64,000 nucleotides of DNA, from assembly GCA_947623205.1 (NCBI GenBank), contig CANQGM010000004.1, forward strand, positions 62,001-126,000. The letters are read 5' to 3'. A program made the translations under genes and the position numbers. Shown here in pieces: positions 34,966 to 48,927 of the stretch. The stretch is from an uncultured Clostridia bacterium (GTDB lineage: Bacteria; Bacillota; Clostridia; Oscillospirales; Acutalibacteraceae). Under the pieces are notes generated by a model. The model saw nothing but the letters and a program-made list of their open reading frames with translations. It made no database searches and had not been told where the DNA came from. Each line of letters begins with the position of its first letter. Position 1 is the first letter of the stretch.

Positions 34966-36666
34966 ATGGCAGACTTGATTTTTGGAAGTACGGGCGTTTG
35001 GTATATGATAGGCGCCTTGCTTGTGTTCTTTATGCAGTGCGGTTTTGCTATGGTTGAAACAGGCTTTACAAGAGCAAAGAACGCAGGCAACATCATAATG
35101 AAAAACCTGATGGACTTTTGTATCGGTACAATAGTTTTCAGCTTACTGGGTTTCAGCCTTATGATGTCGGAGGACTACATTGCAGGCTTTATAGGAATGC
35201 CCAACTTAAATATGTTTACAAATTGGGCAAACTTTGATTGGAATGGTTTTGTATTCCAGCTTGTATTCTGCGCAACAGCAGCTACTATTGTTTCGGGCGC
35301 TATGGCGGAGCGTACAAAGTTTTCTGCATACTGCGTTTACAGTGCGGTTATTTCCCTTGTAATATATCCTATTGAAGCAGGTTGGGTATGGAACGGTCAG
35401 GGCTGGCTTGCACAGCTTGGATGCATTGACTTTGCAGGTTCAATCGTAATTCATATGGTTGGCGGTATTTCAGCGATTGTCGGTGCGAAAATACTCGGTC
35501 CCCGTATAGGCAAATACGGAAAAAACGGTAAGGTAAATGCAATTCCCGGACACAGCATTACGCTCGGCGCACTTGGAGTATTCATTCTTTGGTTTGCATG
35601 GTATGGATTTAACGGTGCGGCTGCCGCCGACGGAAAGTTCCTTGGACAAATTTTACTTACAACGACTATTTCACCTGCGGTAGCAACAGTAACAACAATG
35701 ATATTCACATGGATAAAAAACGGCAAACCCGATGTTTCAATGTCTCTTAACGGCTCGCTTGCGGGTCTTGTAGCTGTTACGGCAGGCTGTGCTGATCTTG
35801 ACGCTGTCGGTGCTGCGATTGTTGGTCTTATATCGGGCATACTGGTAGTAGTAGCAGTTGAATTTGTTGATATTAAACTTAAAATAGATGACCCCGTAGG
35901 AGCGTTTGCGGTACATGGTGTAAACGGATGCTGGGGCGGTCTGGCAGTAGGTCTGTTTGCAACAGGCAAAGGCCAGAACGGAATTACGGGATTGTTCTAC
36001 GGCGGCGGATTTACGCAGCTTGGAGTTCAGTTGCTCGGTATAGTTTGCATTATTGCATGGACAACGGTGTGTATGACGATCGTATTCTTTGCAATTAAGA
36101 AAACAATTGGTCTTCGTGCTGCTAAGGATGAAGAAATGAAGGGTCTTGACATCTGCGAACACGGTCTAATCAGCGCATATGCCGACTTTATGCCCATAGG
36201 CGTAGGCACAGCCTCACTTGACGAAACATACGATGTTGAAGGAAATGTTCCTGTTACACAGGCAGTTCCCGTACAGCTTGCAGGTAAATATGAAATTGCT
36301 TCTGACGGAGTAAGAATTACTAAGATAGACATTCTTCTCAAGCAGTCAAAGCTTGAAGCTCTTAAGGAAGAAATGGATAAACTCGGTATTACGGGCATGA
36401 CAGTATCACAGGTTCTCGGCTGCGGCGCTCAAAAGGGTAAAGCTGAGTATTATCGTGGTGTAGCCGTTGAAAGCAACCTTCTTCCTAAGATGAAAGTTGA
36501 AATCGTTGTATGCAAAGTTCCCGTTAAATCAGTTGTTGACGCAGCTATAAAGGCTCTTTACACGGGTCACATAGGTGACGGCAAGATATTCATTTATAAT
36601 GTTGAGGACGTTGTAAAAGTCAGAACCGGTGAAACAGGCTACGACGCAATGCAGGATGTTGAATAA
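34966..36666 (+). CDS. amt: Ammonium transporter fused to a PII signalling domain
   Basis: 566 residues. Residues 1 to about 400 are an Amt channel with eleven predicted helices; the twin pore histidines are in IVIHMVGG and FAVHGVNGCWGG. After a linker, residues of about 450-566 are a complete PII domain with B-loop/T-loop GCGAQKGKAEYYRG and C-loop RTGETG. The T-loop Tyr46 equivalent is present, but the Tyr51 uridylylation site is replaced (GVAVES). The fused PII probably gates the channel in response to ATP/ADP and 2-oxoglutarate. No separate glnK is in the window. SD GAGGAGAG. Co-directional with glnN behind its own attenuator. Confidence 0.92.
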   Translation: MADLIFGSTGVWYMIGALLVFFMQCGFAMVETGFTRAKNAGNIIMKNLMDFCIGTIVFSLLGFSLMMSEDYIAGFIGMPNLNMFTNWANFDWNGFVFQLVFCATAATIVSGAMAERTKFSAYCVYSAVISLVIYPIEAGWVWNGQGWLAQLGCIDFAGSIVIHMVGGISAIVGAKILGPRIGKYGKNGKVNAIPGHSITLGALGVFILWFAWYGFNGAAAADGKFLGQILLTTTISPAVATVTTMIFTWIKNGKPDVSMSLNGSLAGLVAVTAGCADLDAVGAAIVGLISGILVVVAVEFVDIKLKIDDPVGAFAVHGVNGCWGGLAVGLFATGKGQNGITGLFYGGGFTQLGVQLLGIVCIIAWTTVCMTIVFFAIKKTIGLRAAKDEEMKGLDICEHGLISAYADFMPIGVGTASLDETYDVEGNVPVTQAVPVQLAGKYEIASDGVRITKIDILLKQSKLEALKEEMDKLGITGMTVSQVLGCGAQKGKAEYYRGVAVESNLLPKMKVEIVVCKVPVKSVVDAAIKALYTGHIGDGKIFIYNVEDVVKVRTGETGYDAMQDVE

Positions 36667-36713
36667 TAACAGCCTGAATATTAAACTTACCTATCCTTTT
36701 TAATTCACATAAA

Positions 36714-36760
36714 CAGAAACACACCGTACGGCATTTGCTTTGCGGTGTGTTTCTGCTTTT
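36714..36760 (+). terminator. Intrinsic terminator after amt-PII
   Basis: CAGAAACACACCG and CGGTGTGTTTCTG form a perfect 13-bp stem with a 16-nt loop, then CTTTT. Confidence 0.85.
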
Positions 36761-36818
36761 AGGCTTGTCACACTTTTTGATATTTTACATAATATGCTAT
36801 TGGGAATGCTTCGAGATA

Positions 36819-36843
36819 CATATAAAGTGTTTCACTTTATATG
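36819..36843 (+). promoter_or_regulatory. Perfect palindrome upstream of the 36863 gene
   Basis: CATATAAAGTG and CACTTTATATG are perfect 11-bp arms around TTT. No U tract follows, and the SD begins eight bases later. It could be an operator or an RNA hairpin occluding the SD. Confidence 0.5.
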
Positions 36844-36862
36844 ATAATAATGGAGGATTATA

Positions 36863-37393
36863 ATGGAAAAAATGAATATCGGAGCAGCTCCTTATGATGA
36901 CTCTCCCTATAAACCGGAAAATATAATTAATGTTGAAGACGAAACGGAAAAACAAAAAGAAAAGAATGTAATCAGCAAGTTTGACAAAGGTAAGGAAATT
37001 GTTTTTGATGCGTGCGATGATATAAAAAATTGTGATATTGGAAACTTTGATGTTGATGAAACCGGAAAAATACTCCGTTTATCTCTTACCCTTAAAGATG
37101 TTTGTCCAAGAAAAAGAGTCGCACTTGCAGTAATGCTGTATGAGCTGGACTCTCGAAACAAGAAATATGAACGCGGGTTAAAAATTATAACGATTCAAAA
37201 AAGCAAAGAAAATGTATCCAGAGATATTAAGGTAAAGGATATAGTGTTTGTGCTTCCCAATGACATTGGCGTAGGAACAAATGGCAGACGTCGTTTTGTT
37301 GCAAGTGTTAAAACCAATTATATTGATGTGGTAGAAGATAATTGTTGCAGGTCAAAGGATAACGGCAAAGATTGCAATAATGATTTCCACTGA
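36863..37393 (+). CDS. Hypothetical protein with a clostridial conserved beta-rich domain
   Basis: 176 residues, hydrophilic, with no signal peptide or membrane helix. A domain of about residues 55-165 contains KILRLSLTLKDVCPRKRVAL and RDIKVKDIVFVLPNDIGV. This pattern resembles a domain I recall from uncharacterised Clostridia proteins (VTLKNVCPGKRVA, then IRFVLPED), but I cannot name a family or function. The N-terminal 50 residues are acidic and low-complexity, and the C-terminal tail has a CCRSKDNGKDC cysteine cluster. SD TGGAGG. It lies alone between two terminators inside the nitrogen island. Confidence 0.7.
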   Translation: MEKMNIGAAPYDDSPYKPENIINVEDETEKQKEKNVISKFDKGKEIVFDACDDIKNCDIGNFDVDETGKILRLSLTLKDVCPRKRVALAVMLYELDSRNKKYERGLKIITIQKSKENVSRDIKVKDIVFVLPNDIGVGTNGRRRFVASVKTNYIDVVEDNCCRSKDNGKDCNNDFH

Positions 37394-37447
37394 AAAAATA
37401 AATTTATAAGCAACATTCGGTTAAAAACTCATAAAGAAAATTAATTC

Positions 37448-37486
37448 AGCCGCTAATTCAATTTTTAATTGGATTGGCGGCTTTTA
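37448..37486 (+). terminator. Terminator upstream of the ANTAR gene
   Basis: AGCCGCTAATTCAATT and AATTGGATTGGCGGCT pair over 16 bp with two G-U pairs around TTT, then TTTT. It ends the 36863 transcript. Confidence 0.75.
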
Positions 37487-37600
37487 GGTTAAAATATAAA
37501 TATAAAAAATCTTTTTATATTTCCTTTATGTAAATTTCAATTACTGTTAATCCTGTAAAATAATATATTGAATGAAAATAGTATAGCGGTGATGGTGTTT

Positions 37601-38170
37601 TTGAAAAAAGCTTTGATAATTTCGCGCTCTGAACAGAGTGCGGTATCTTTGTCCGAACTGCTTAGAAATGAGAGTTATACGCAGATATCAACTTCAAAAA
37701 CCTCAAAAGAGGCAAAAAAACTTGCGGAAAACGATGAGTTTGATTTAATTTGCATTAATGCGCCGCTTGCTGATGAAACAGGTATTGAACTGTCAGAGTA
37801 TTTTGCAAAAACAACAAGGTCGTGTGTTGTGATAATTGTACCGCAAAAAAATGCAGACAGTGTAAATGATGCGCTCACCGAACACGGCGTTTTGGTTATT
37901 GCAAAGCCTATCAACAGACATCTTTTCCATCATTTTCTTCAATTTACCGAATGTTTTAAAATGCGAATGCTTTGTGTTACGGAAGAAAATGAAAAGCTGA
38001 GACATATGGTTGAGGATATGAAAATTATTAACAGAGCAAAATTACTGCTTATATCCTGCCTTAATATGTCTGAAGAGCAGGCGCACCGTTATCTTGAAAA
38101 ACAGGCTATGGACTTGCGCACAAGTAAATTGCAGATTGCAAAGCAGGTTATTAAAACTTATGAGAACTGA
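37601..38170 (+). CDS. ANTAR-domain RNA-binding antiterminator with a pseudo-receiver
   Basis: 189 residues. Residues 1-115 keep the receiver fold, but the phospho-acceptor Asp is Asn53 (LICINAPLADETG) and the acidic pair is missing (IISRSEQ); Lys102 remains. A coiled coil leads into the ANTAR domain at about 140-189, with the signature SEEQAHRYLEKQAMDLR. ANTAR proteins bind hexaloop RNA hairpins and block termination. With no phosphorylatable Asp, control must come from another input or from abundance. I start at TTG 37601, just after GGTGATGG, giving MKKALIISRS. ATG 37592 is an alternative. It is 28 bases before carA, in one transcription unit. Likely targets are the glnN and amt leaders. 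Confidence 0.88.
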   Translation: MKKALIISRSEQSAVSLSELLRNESYTQISTSKTSKEAKKLAENDEFDLICINAPLADETGIELSEYFAKTTRSCVVIIVPQKNADSVNDALTEHGVLVIAKPINRHLFHHFLQFTECFKMRMLCVTEENEKLRHMVEDMKIINRAKLLLISCLNMSEEQAHRYLEKQAMDLRTSKLQIAKQVIKTYEN

Positions 38171-38198
38171 CTACAATTGCTGAAAGGAATGTATTTTT

Positions 38199-39278
38199 AT
38201 GAGCCGCACGGCGTACTTAATTCTTGAAAACGGCGCTGTATTTGAAGGAAAAGCCTTTGGCGCCGAAAAAGAAACAACAGGTGAACTTGTTTTTACAACC
38301 GCAATGACAGGTTACCTTGAAACACTCACCGACCCAAGTTATTTTGGTCAGGTGGTTATTCAGACATTCCCTTTAATAGGTAATTACGGAGTTATTCCCG
38401 CTGATTTTGAAAGCGACTCTCCGTCACTTAAAGGTTATATTGTAAGAGAATGGTGCCAAGTTCCCTCTAATTTTCGCTGTGAGGGTGATCTTGACACCTT
38501 TTTAAAAGCCGCGTCAATTCCCGGCATTTACGGAATTGATACACGGGCGCTTACAAGAATAGTGCGCGAATACGGTGTAATGAACTGCAAAATTACTTAT
38601 TCGCCCGAAATTACAAATGATGAGCTTGAGCAAATAAAAAAATATGTAATTACAGACGCAGTTGAAAGCACTACAATAAATGAAATTCAGAAATTCAAAT
38701 CAGAAAACGGCGACCTGAATGTTGTTTTAATGGATTTTGGCGCAAAGCAAAACATTTGCCGTGAACTTTTAGACCGGGGCTGTAATGTTACGGTTGTTCC
38801 CTCCAACACATCGGCAGAAGAAATCAGAGCTATGAATCCGGACGGCATAATGCTTTCAAACGGGCCGGGAGACCCTTCGGAAAATACGGAAATTATTGCC
38901 CAGCTAAAAAAACTGTGCGAATATAAAATACCTACATTCGGAATTTGTCTCGGACATCAGCTTCTTGCGCTTTCGCAGGGGGCAAAAACGGAAAAACTCA
39001 AATACGGTCACCGCGGTGCGAATCAGCCTGCAAAGGAAGTTGAAACAGGCAAAGTATATATTACGTCGCAAAACCACGGTTATGCCGTAGTAAACGACAG
39101 TTTGCCCGAAAACGGCAAGGTTAGCTTTGTAAACGGCAACGACAACACATGCGAGGGAGTTACCTATACGAATATGCCCGCATTTTCTGTGCAGTTTCAC
39201 CCGGAGGCATGCGGAGGGCCGCATGATACGGAATTTCTTTTTGAACGTTTTATAAAAATGATGAAAGAAAATAAGTAA
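38199..39278 (+). CDS. carA: Carbamoyl-phosphate synthase small subunit
   Basis: The glutaminase subunit (359 residues) that passes ammonia to CarB for pyrimidine and arginine synthesis. The class I amidotransferase Cys is in FGICLGHQLLALS and the catalytic His-Glu in VQFHPEACGGP. The N-terminal domain holds ENGAVFEGKAFG. SD AAAGGAATG. It is 32 bases before carB. Confidence 0.95.
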   Translation: MSRTAYLILENGAVFEGKAFGAEKETTGELVFTTAMTGYLETLTDPSYFGQVVIQTFPLIGNYGVIPADFESDSPSLKGYIVREWCQVPSNFRCEGDLDTFLKAASIPGIYGIDTRALTRIVREYGVMNCKITYSPEITNDELEQIKKYVITDAVESTTINEIQKFKSENGDLNVVLMDFGAKQNICRELLDRGCNVTVVPSNTSAEEIRAMNPDGIMLSNGPGDPSENTEIIAQLKKLCEYKIPTFGICLGHQLLALSQGAKTEKLKYGHRGANQPAKEVETGKVYITSQNHGYAVVNDSLPENGKVSFVNGNDNTCEGVTYTNMPAFSVQFHPEACGGPHDTEFLFERFIKMMKENK

Positions 39279-39322
39279 CAACATAACTATATATAAATTA
39301 AAAATAAGGAATGATTGATTAT

Positions 39323-45002
<5,680 letters not shown>

Positions 45003-45066
45003 ACGGCGTAATACAGCTTGTTTTACATCTGTTTTATATAACACTAAAAAATAAAGGATTGGTACA

Positions 45067-46248
45067 ATGAAAATCAACAAGAATTTTGACAACCTTGTTC
45101 CTAATTATCTATTTGCAGATATTGCGAAAAAAACAAACGCATATATTGAGGCTCATCCGGGGAAAAAGGTAATAAGACTCGGCATTGGAGACGTAACGCT
45201 TCCGCTTGCGCCCATAGTTGTTGAGGCAATGAAAAAGGGTGCGGAGGACCTTGCAAATAAAGAAACGTTCAAGGGTTATCCTGATTATGAAGGCTATGCG
45301 TTTTTAAGAGAAGCTGTTTCAAACTATTACAAAAGCTTTGGCGTTACGGTTTCTGCGGATGAAATTCTTATATCGGACGGCGCAAAATCCGACTGCGGCA
45401 ACATAGTTGACATTTTCAGTGAAGACAATACGGTTCTTGTAACAGACCCTGTTTATCCTGTATATGTTGACTCAAACATTATAGCGGGCAGAAAAATAGT
45501 TTATGCTTCATCAACTGCCGAAAATGATTTTGCGGCGCTTCCTGATGAAAGCGTTAAGGCTGACCTTATCTACCTTTGCTCGCCGAATAATCCCACAGGC
45601 TCGGCATATACTGCGCAGCAGCTTAAAATGTGGGTCGATTATGCACTTAAAAATGATGCAATAATTCTTTATGATTCCGCTTATGAGGCTTTTATAACAG
45701 AAGACCTGCCCCGTTCAATTTTTGCAATTGAAGGCGCGCGCAAGTGCGCAATTGAAATTTGCTCGCTCTCAAAAACAGCGGGATTTACGGGAACACGCTG
45801 CGGCTATACGGTTATTCCAAAAGAGCTTGAACGCGACGGCCACAATATTTACAGAATATGGTACCGCCGTCAGGCAACAAAATTTAACGGTGTGTCGTGG
45901 CCGGTACAGTGTGCCGCCGCCGCTGTATTCAGCGAAGAAGGACAAAAACAAATTAAAGAAAATATAGCCTATTATCAGGAAAATGCAAGAATCATTTCCT
46001 CTGCACTTGATGAACTCGGAATTTACTATACGGGAGGAAAAAATTCACCATATATCTGGCTTAAATGTCCCAATAATATGGGCAGCTGGGAGTTCTTTGA
46101 TTTGCTTTTAAATGAAGCGAATGTTGTTGGTACTCCGGGCGAGGGCTTTGGCAAAAACGGCGCAGGCTATTTCCGTCTTACATCATTTGGCGACAGAGAA
46201 AACACGATTGAGGCGGTTGAAAGAATTAAAAAGCTGCTTTTAAAATAA
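45067..46248 (+). CDS. dapL: LL-diaminopimelate aminotransferase
   Basis: A class I PLP aminotransferase (393 residues) that makes LL-diaminopimelate directly from tetrahydrodipicolinate, bypassing the acylated DAP routes. The N-terminal LGIGDVTLPLAP and the PLP Lys in SLSKTAGFTGTRCGY are typical of DapL. It sits 64 bases after pyrG. With dapF in the same run it supplies meso-DAP. Confidence 0.92.
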   Translation: MKINKNFDNLVPNYLFADIAKKTNAYIEAHPGKKVIRLGIGDVTLPLAPIVVEAMKKGAEDLANKETFKGYPDYEGYAFLREAVSNYYKSFGVTVSADEILISDGAKSDCGNIVDIFSEDNTVLVTDPVYPVYVDSNIIAGRKIVYASSTAENDFAALPDESVKADLIYLCSPNNPTGSAYTAQQLKMWVDYALKNDAIILYDSAYEAFITEDLPRSIFAIEGARKCAIEICSLSKTAGFTGTRCGYTVIPKELERDGHNIYRIWYRRQATKFNGVSWPVQCAAAAVFSEEGQKQIKENIAYYQENARIISSALDELGIYYTGGKNSPYIWLKCPNNMGSWEFFDLLLNEANVVGTPGEGFGKNGAGYFRLTSFGDRENTIEAVERIKKLLLK

Positions 46249-46263
46249 AAATATAAAATTCGC

Positions 46264-46309
46264 AAAAGTGATTGCTTTTATAAAAGTGCAATCACTTTTT
46301 TGTTTTTTT
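46264..46309 (+). terminator. Terminator of the car-pyrG-dapL operon
   Basis: AAAAGTGATTGC and GCAATCACTTTT form a perfect 12-bp stem with a 12-nt loop, then TTGTTTTTTT. Confidence 0.85.
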
Positions 46310-46400
46310 AAGTTTAAAAAATTTAAAAGCCTTAATATCACTAATTTATATATAAACAATCAAAAGACAGAATAATTATAATAAAAATTAATAAAAAATC

Positions 46401-46429
46401 TTGACTTGTTGAAAGAAAAATTTTATACT
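46401..46429 (+). promoter_or_regulatory. Sigma-A promoter of the amylase gene
   Basis: TTGACT (46401-46406), 17 bp, TATACT (46424-46429). Transcription would begin near 46436, which rules out an in-frame start at 46406. Confidence 0.7.
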
Positions 46430-46453
46430 AAAATGGAAAGGAGAGAAATTAAC

Positions 46454-48826
46454 ATGAAAAAAATATTAAAAAAACCTCTATCAATTATTCTGTCCGTGGT
46501 AATGGTATTTTCTGCATTTGCATTTTCATTGGCAAACGCAGAGGTTAATACTTTTGCTGCACAGACAGAAGCAGCTGCTGATTCGGCAGGAGAAAACTCT
46601 TACGGGTTGGCAGAAAACATCAGAGACGGCGCCATACTTCATGCATGGTGTTGGTCATTTAACACAATTAAAGCAAACCTTCAAAAGATTGCCGAAGCGG
46701 GTTTTACATCCGTACAAACATCACCTGTTAATGAGTGCAAAGTAGGCGAAGGCGGCGGTATGGATATTTATGGCAACGGTAAATGGTACTATCACTATCA
46801 GCCAACAAAATACACAATAGGTAATTACCAGTTGGGTACTAAAGAAGATTTTGAATCGTTATGTAAAGAAGCTGAAAAATACGGAATAAAAATTATTGTT
46901 GACGCGGTGGTAAATCACTGTACAAGCGACTATAATGCTATTTCAGATGAAATAAAAAACATTGAAGGCGGAGCTTTTCACGATTTTGGCGGTATTGATA
47001 ATTATGCCGACCGCTATCAGTGTACACAGGGCGATTTATTGGGTCTTATAGACCTTAACACACAAAACCCGAATGTTCAGCAGATGATTTTAAATTATCT
47101 GAAAAGCTGTGTTGCGGCAGGCGCAGACGGATTCCGTTATGACGGTGCAAAGCACATTGAACTGCCGGATGATACTTCTAAAAGCACAACTGAAAAATTT
47201 GCAAGTGATGTTTGGCCCACAATTTTAGCTAACGGCGCTGAGTTCCAGTATGGCGAAATTTTGCAGGGCGACAATGAAAGAATATCTGCTTACGCTAATT
47301 ATTTAGACGGCGTTACTGCGTCAAACTATGGCAGTACTATTAGAAACGCCGCAATAAGCGGTAACTTTAGAGCCACAACTCTTAGCAGCTATAATTCTGG
47401 TGGTGCACCGACAAATAAGCTTGTAACTTGGGTAGAATCCCATGATAACTATTGTAATGACGGTTCTTGGAAGCAGATTGACGACCAGGATGTAAGACAG
47501 GCATGGGCTGTTATATCTGCAACAGGAGATACAACTCCGTTATTCTTTAGCAGGCCGGATGGAAGCAGCACATCTAACCAGTGGGGCAAAAACGTAATTG
47601 GTAATGAAGGCGACTACAACTATTACCATCCAGAGGTTGCGGCAGTAAATCAGTTTAGAAATGCTATGATCGGCGAACCGAAGAAGCTTTCAAATCCTAC
47701 TGGCAGTAGCAAGTTGCTTATGATCGAACGCGGAAGCTCCGGTGCTGTATTAGTTAATGCATCTGACAGTGATGTTACCCTTGATTGTATAACTGATGTT
47801 GCAGACGGTACATACACAGACGCTGTTTCAGGTTCTACATTCACCGTTTCGGGCGGAAAATTAAGCGGAACAGTACAAGCAGGTGCCATAGCAGTAGTTT
47901 ATGACAACGACGGAGTTATTAAACGCAATCCAATCGTTCAAATTTCCCAAGAAGGCGGAACGTTCAGAGGTACTTTAACGCTTACTCTCACGTCATACTA
48001 CACAACAACTGCAACCTATAAAATAGGAAACAATACTCCGGTTGAATATAAATCGGGCGACACAATTACAATTGGTTCCGATATGGCGGAAAATGATTCG
48101 GTAGATATTACCCTTTACGGTAAAAATGATGATGGAGAAGTAACAAAAACATATACATTTACAAAGCTTTCGTCCCCAATAGTTGCAGGTAATACTGTAA
48201 TATATTTTGACAACAGTCAATATAAATGGAACAGTGTAAATCTTTATGTTTATTACAATGACGGCGCCGTTATGAACAGCCCATGGCCCGGGTTACCAAT
48301 GACAGATTTAGGCGGTAATATGTGGGCATATACTATTGAGGATGAATTTTGGGATGGTTTTTCCGACGTTAATGTAATATTCAATAACGGAGCAGAGGAC
48401 GGAGCTCAATTCCCGGCATCGATGGAACCGGGATATATTGTAAAAAAAGGCGACATTAAAATTTTTAACGGCAGCGGTTTGTCAGACTATAAAATTGATG
48501 ACCCAATAGTTCCATCTACTACAATTTCGGAATCAACAACAGCTACTTCCGGTACAACAAATCAGGAAACCACAACAAACATACCCGGAACAACTACTCC
48601 GTCAGATGATTTGTTAATAGGTGATGTAGACGGCAACGGACAAATAGATGTAAAAGATGTTACATATATACAGAAGCATCTTGTAAAATATACAGACAGC
48701 AACGGACAGCCGTTAATTGACGAGAACGACAGCAGGCAATTTAAAATTGCAGATGTCAACGGCGATAATCATCTTAACGTTAATGATGTAACACAACTGC
48801 AAAAAATCATTGCAAAATTAGTTTAA
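46454..48826 (+). CDS. Secreted GH13 alpha-amylase with starch-binding module and type I dockerin
   Basis: 790 residues from ATG 46454 (SD AAGGAG). A signal peptide ends at about residue 30. The GH13 barrel has region I DAVVNHC, the nucleophile Asp in GFRYDGAKH (about 229), the acid Glu in FQYGEIL (about 268) and the third Asp in ESHDNYC (about 329). A chitobiase-like beta domain (about 500-575) precedes a CBM26-like module (about 580-675: VIYFDNSQYKWNSVNLYVYY, PWPGLPMT). After a Thr/Ser linker comes a dockerin (about 720-790) with two calcium repeats, DVDGNGQIDVKDVTYIQKHL and DVNGDNHLNVNDVTQLQKII. The dockerin implies assembly on a cohesin scaffold, as in the Ruminococcus bromii amylosome. 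No cohesin gene is in the window. Confidence 0.93.
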   Translation: MKKILKKPLSIILSVVMVFSAFAFSLANAEVNTFAAQTEAAADSAGENSYGLAENIRDGAILHAWCWSFNTIKANLQKIAEAGFTSVQTSPVNECKVGEGGGMDIYGNGKWYYHYQPTKYTIGNYQLGTKEDFESLCKEAEKYGIKIIVDAVVNHCTSDYNAISDEIKNIEGGAFHDFGGIDNYADRYQCTQGDLLGLIDLNTQNPNVQQMILNYLKSCVAAGADGFRYDGAKHIELPDDTSKSTTEKFASDVWPTILANGAEFQYGEILQGDNERISAYANYLDGVTASNYGSTIRNAAISGNFRATTLSSYNSGGAPTNKLVTWVESHDNYCNDGSWKQIDDQDVRQAWAVISATGDTTPLFFSRPDGSSTSNQWGKNVIGNEGDYNYYHPEVAAVNQFRNAMIGEPKKLSNPTGSSKLLMIERGSSGAVLVNASDSDVTLDCITDVADGTYTDAVSGSTFTVSGGKLSGTVQAGAIAVVYDNDGVIKRNPIVQISQEGGTFRGTLTLTLTSYYTTTATYKIGNNTPVEYKSGDTITIGSDMAENDSVDITLYGKNDDGEVTKTYTFTKLSSPIVAGNTVIYFDNSQYKWNSVNLYVYYNDGAVMNSPWPGLPMTDLGGNMWAYTIEDEFWDGFSDVNVIFNNGAEDGAQFPASMEPGYIVKKGDIKIFNGSGLSDYKIDDPIVPSTTISESTTATSGTTNQETTTNIPGTTTPSDDLLIGDVDGNGQIDVKDVTYIQKHLVKYTDSNGQPLIDENDSRQFKIADVNGDNHLNVNDVTQLQKIIAKLV

Positions 48827-48882
48827 AAATTCTATTTAATTTTTTGCAAAGACAAAACACATCAATATATTAGACATATAAA

Positions 48883-48919
48883 TTACCCCATCTGTCATAC
48901 AGATGGGGTAAAGTTTTTT
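48883..48919. terminator. Bidirectional terminator between amylase and glyS
   Basis: TTACCCCATCTGT-CAT-ACAGATGGGGTAA is a perfect 13-bp stem. A T tract follows on the plus strand and A/T-rich sequence on the other side, so it can serve both convergent genes. Confidence 0.9.
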
Positions 48920-48927
48920 AAAGCTTA

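Noticed and set aside
37394..37600. ANTAR hexaloop leader in front of the ANTAR gene itself
   Set aside because: The hairpin there is a plain terminator with a 3-nt loop; no A1/G4 hexaloop overlaps it.
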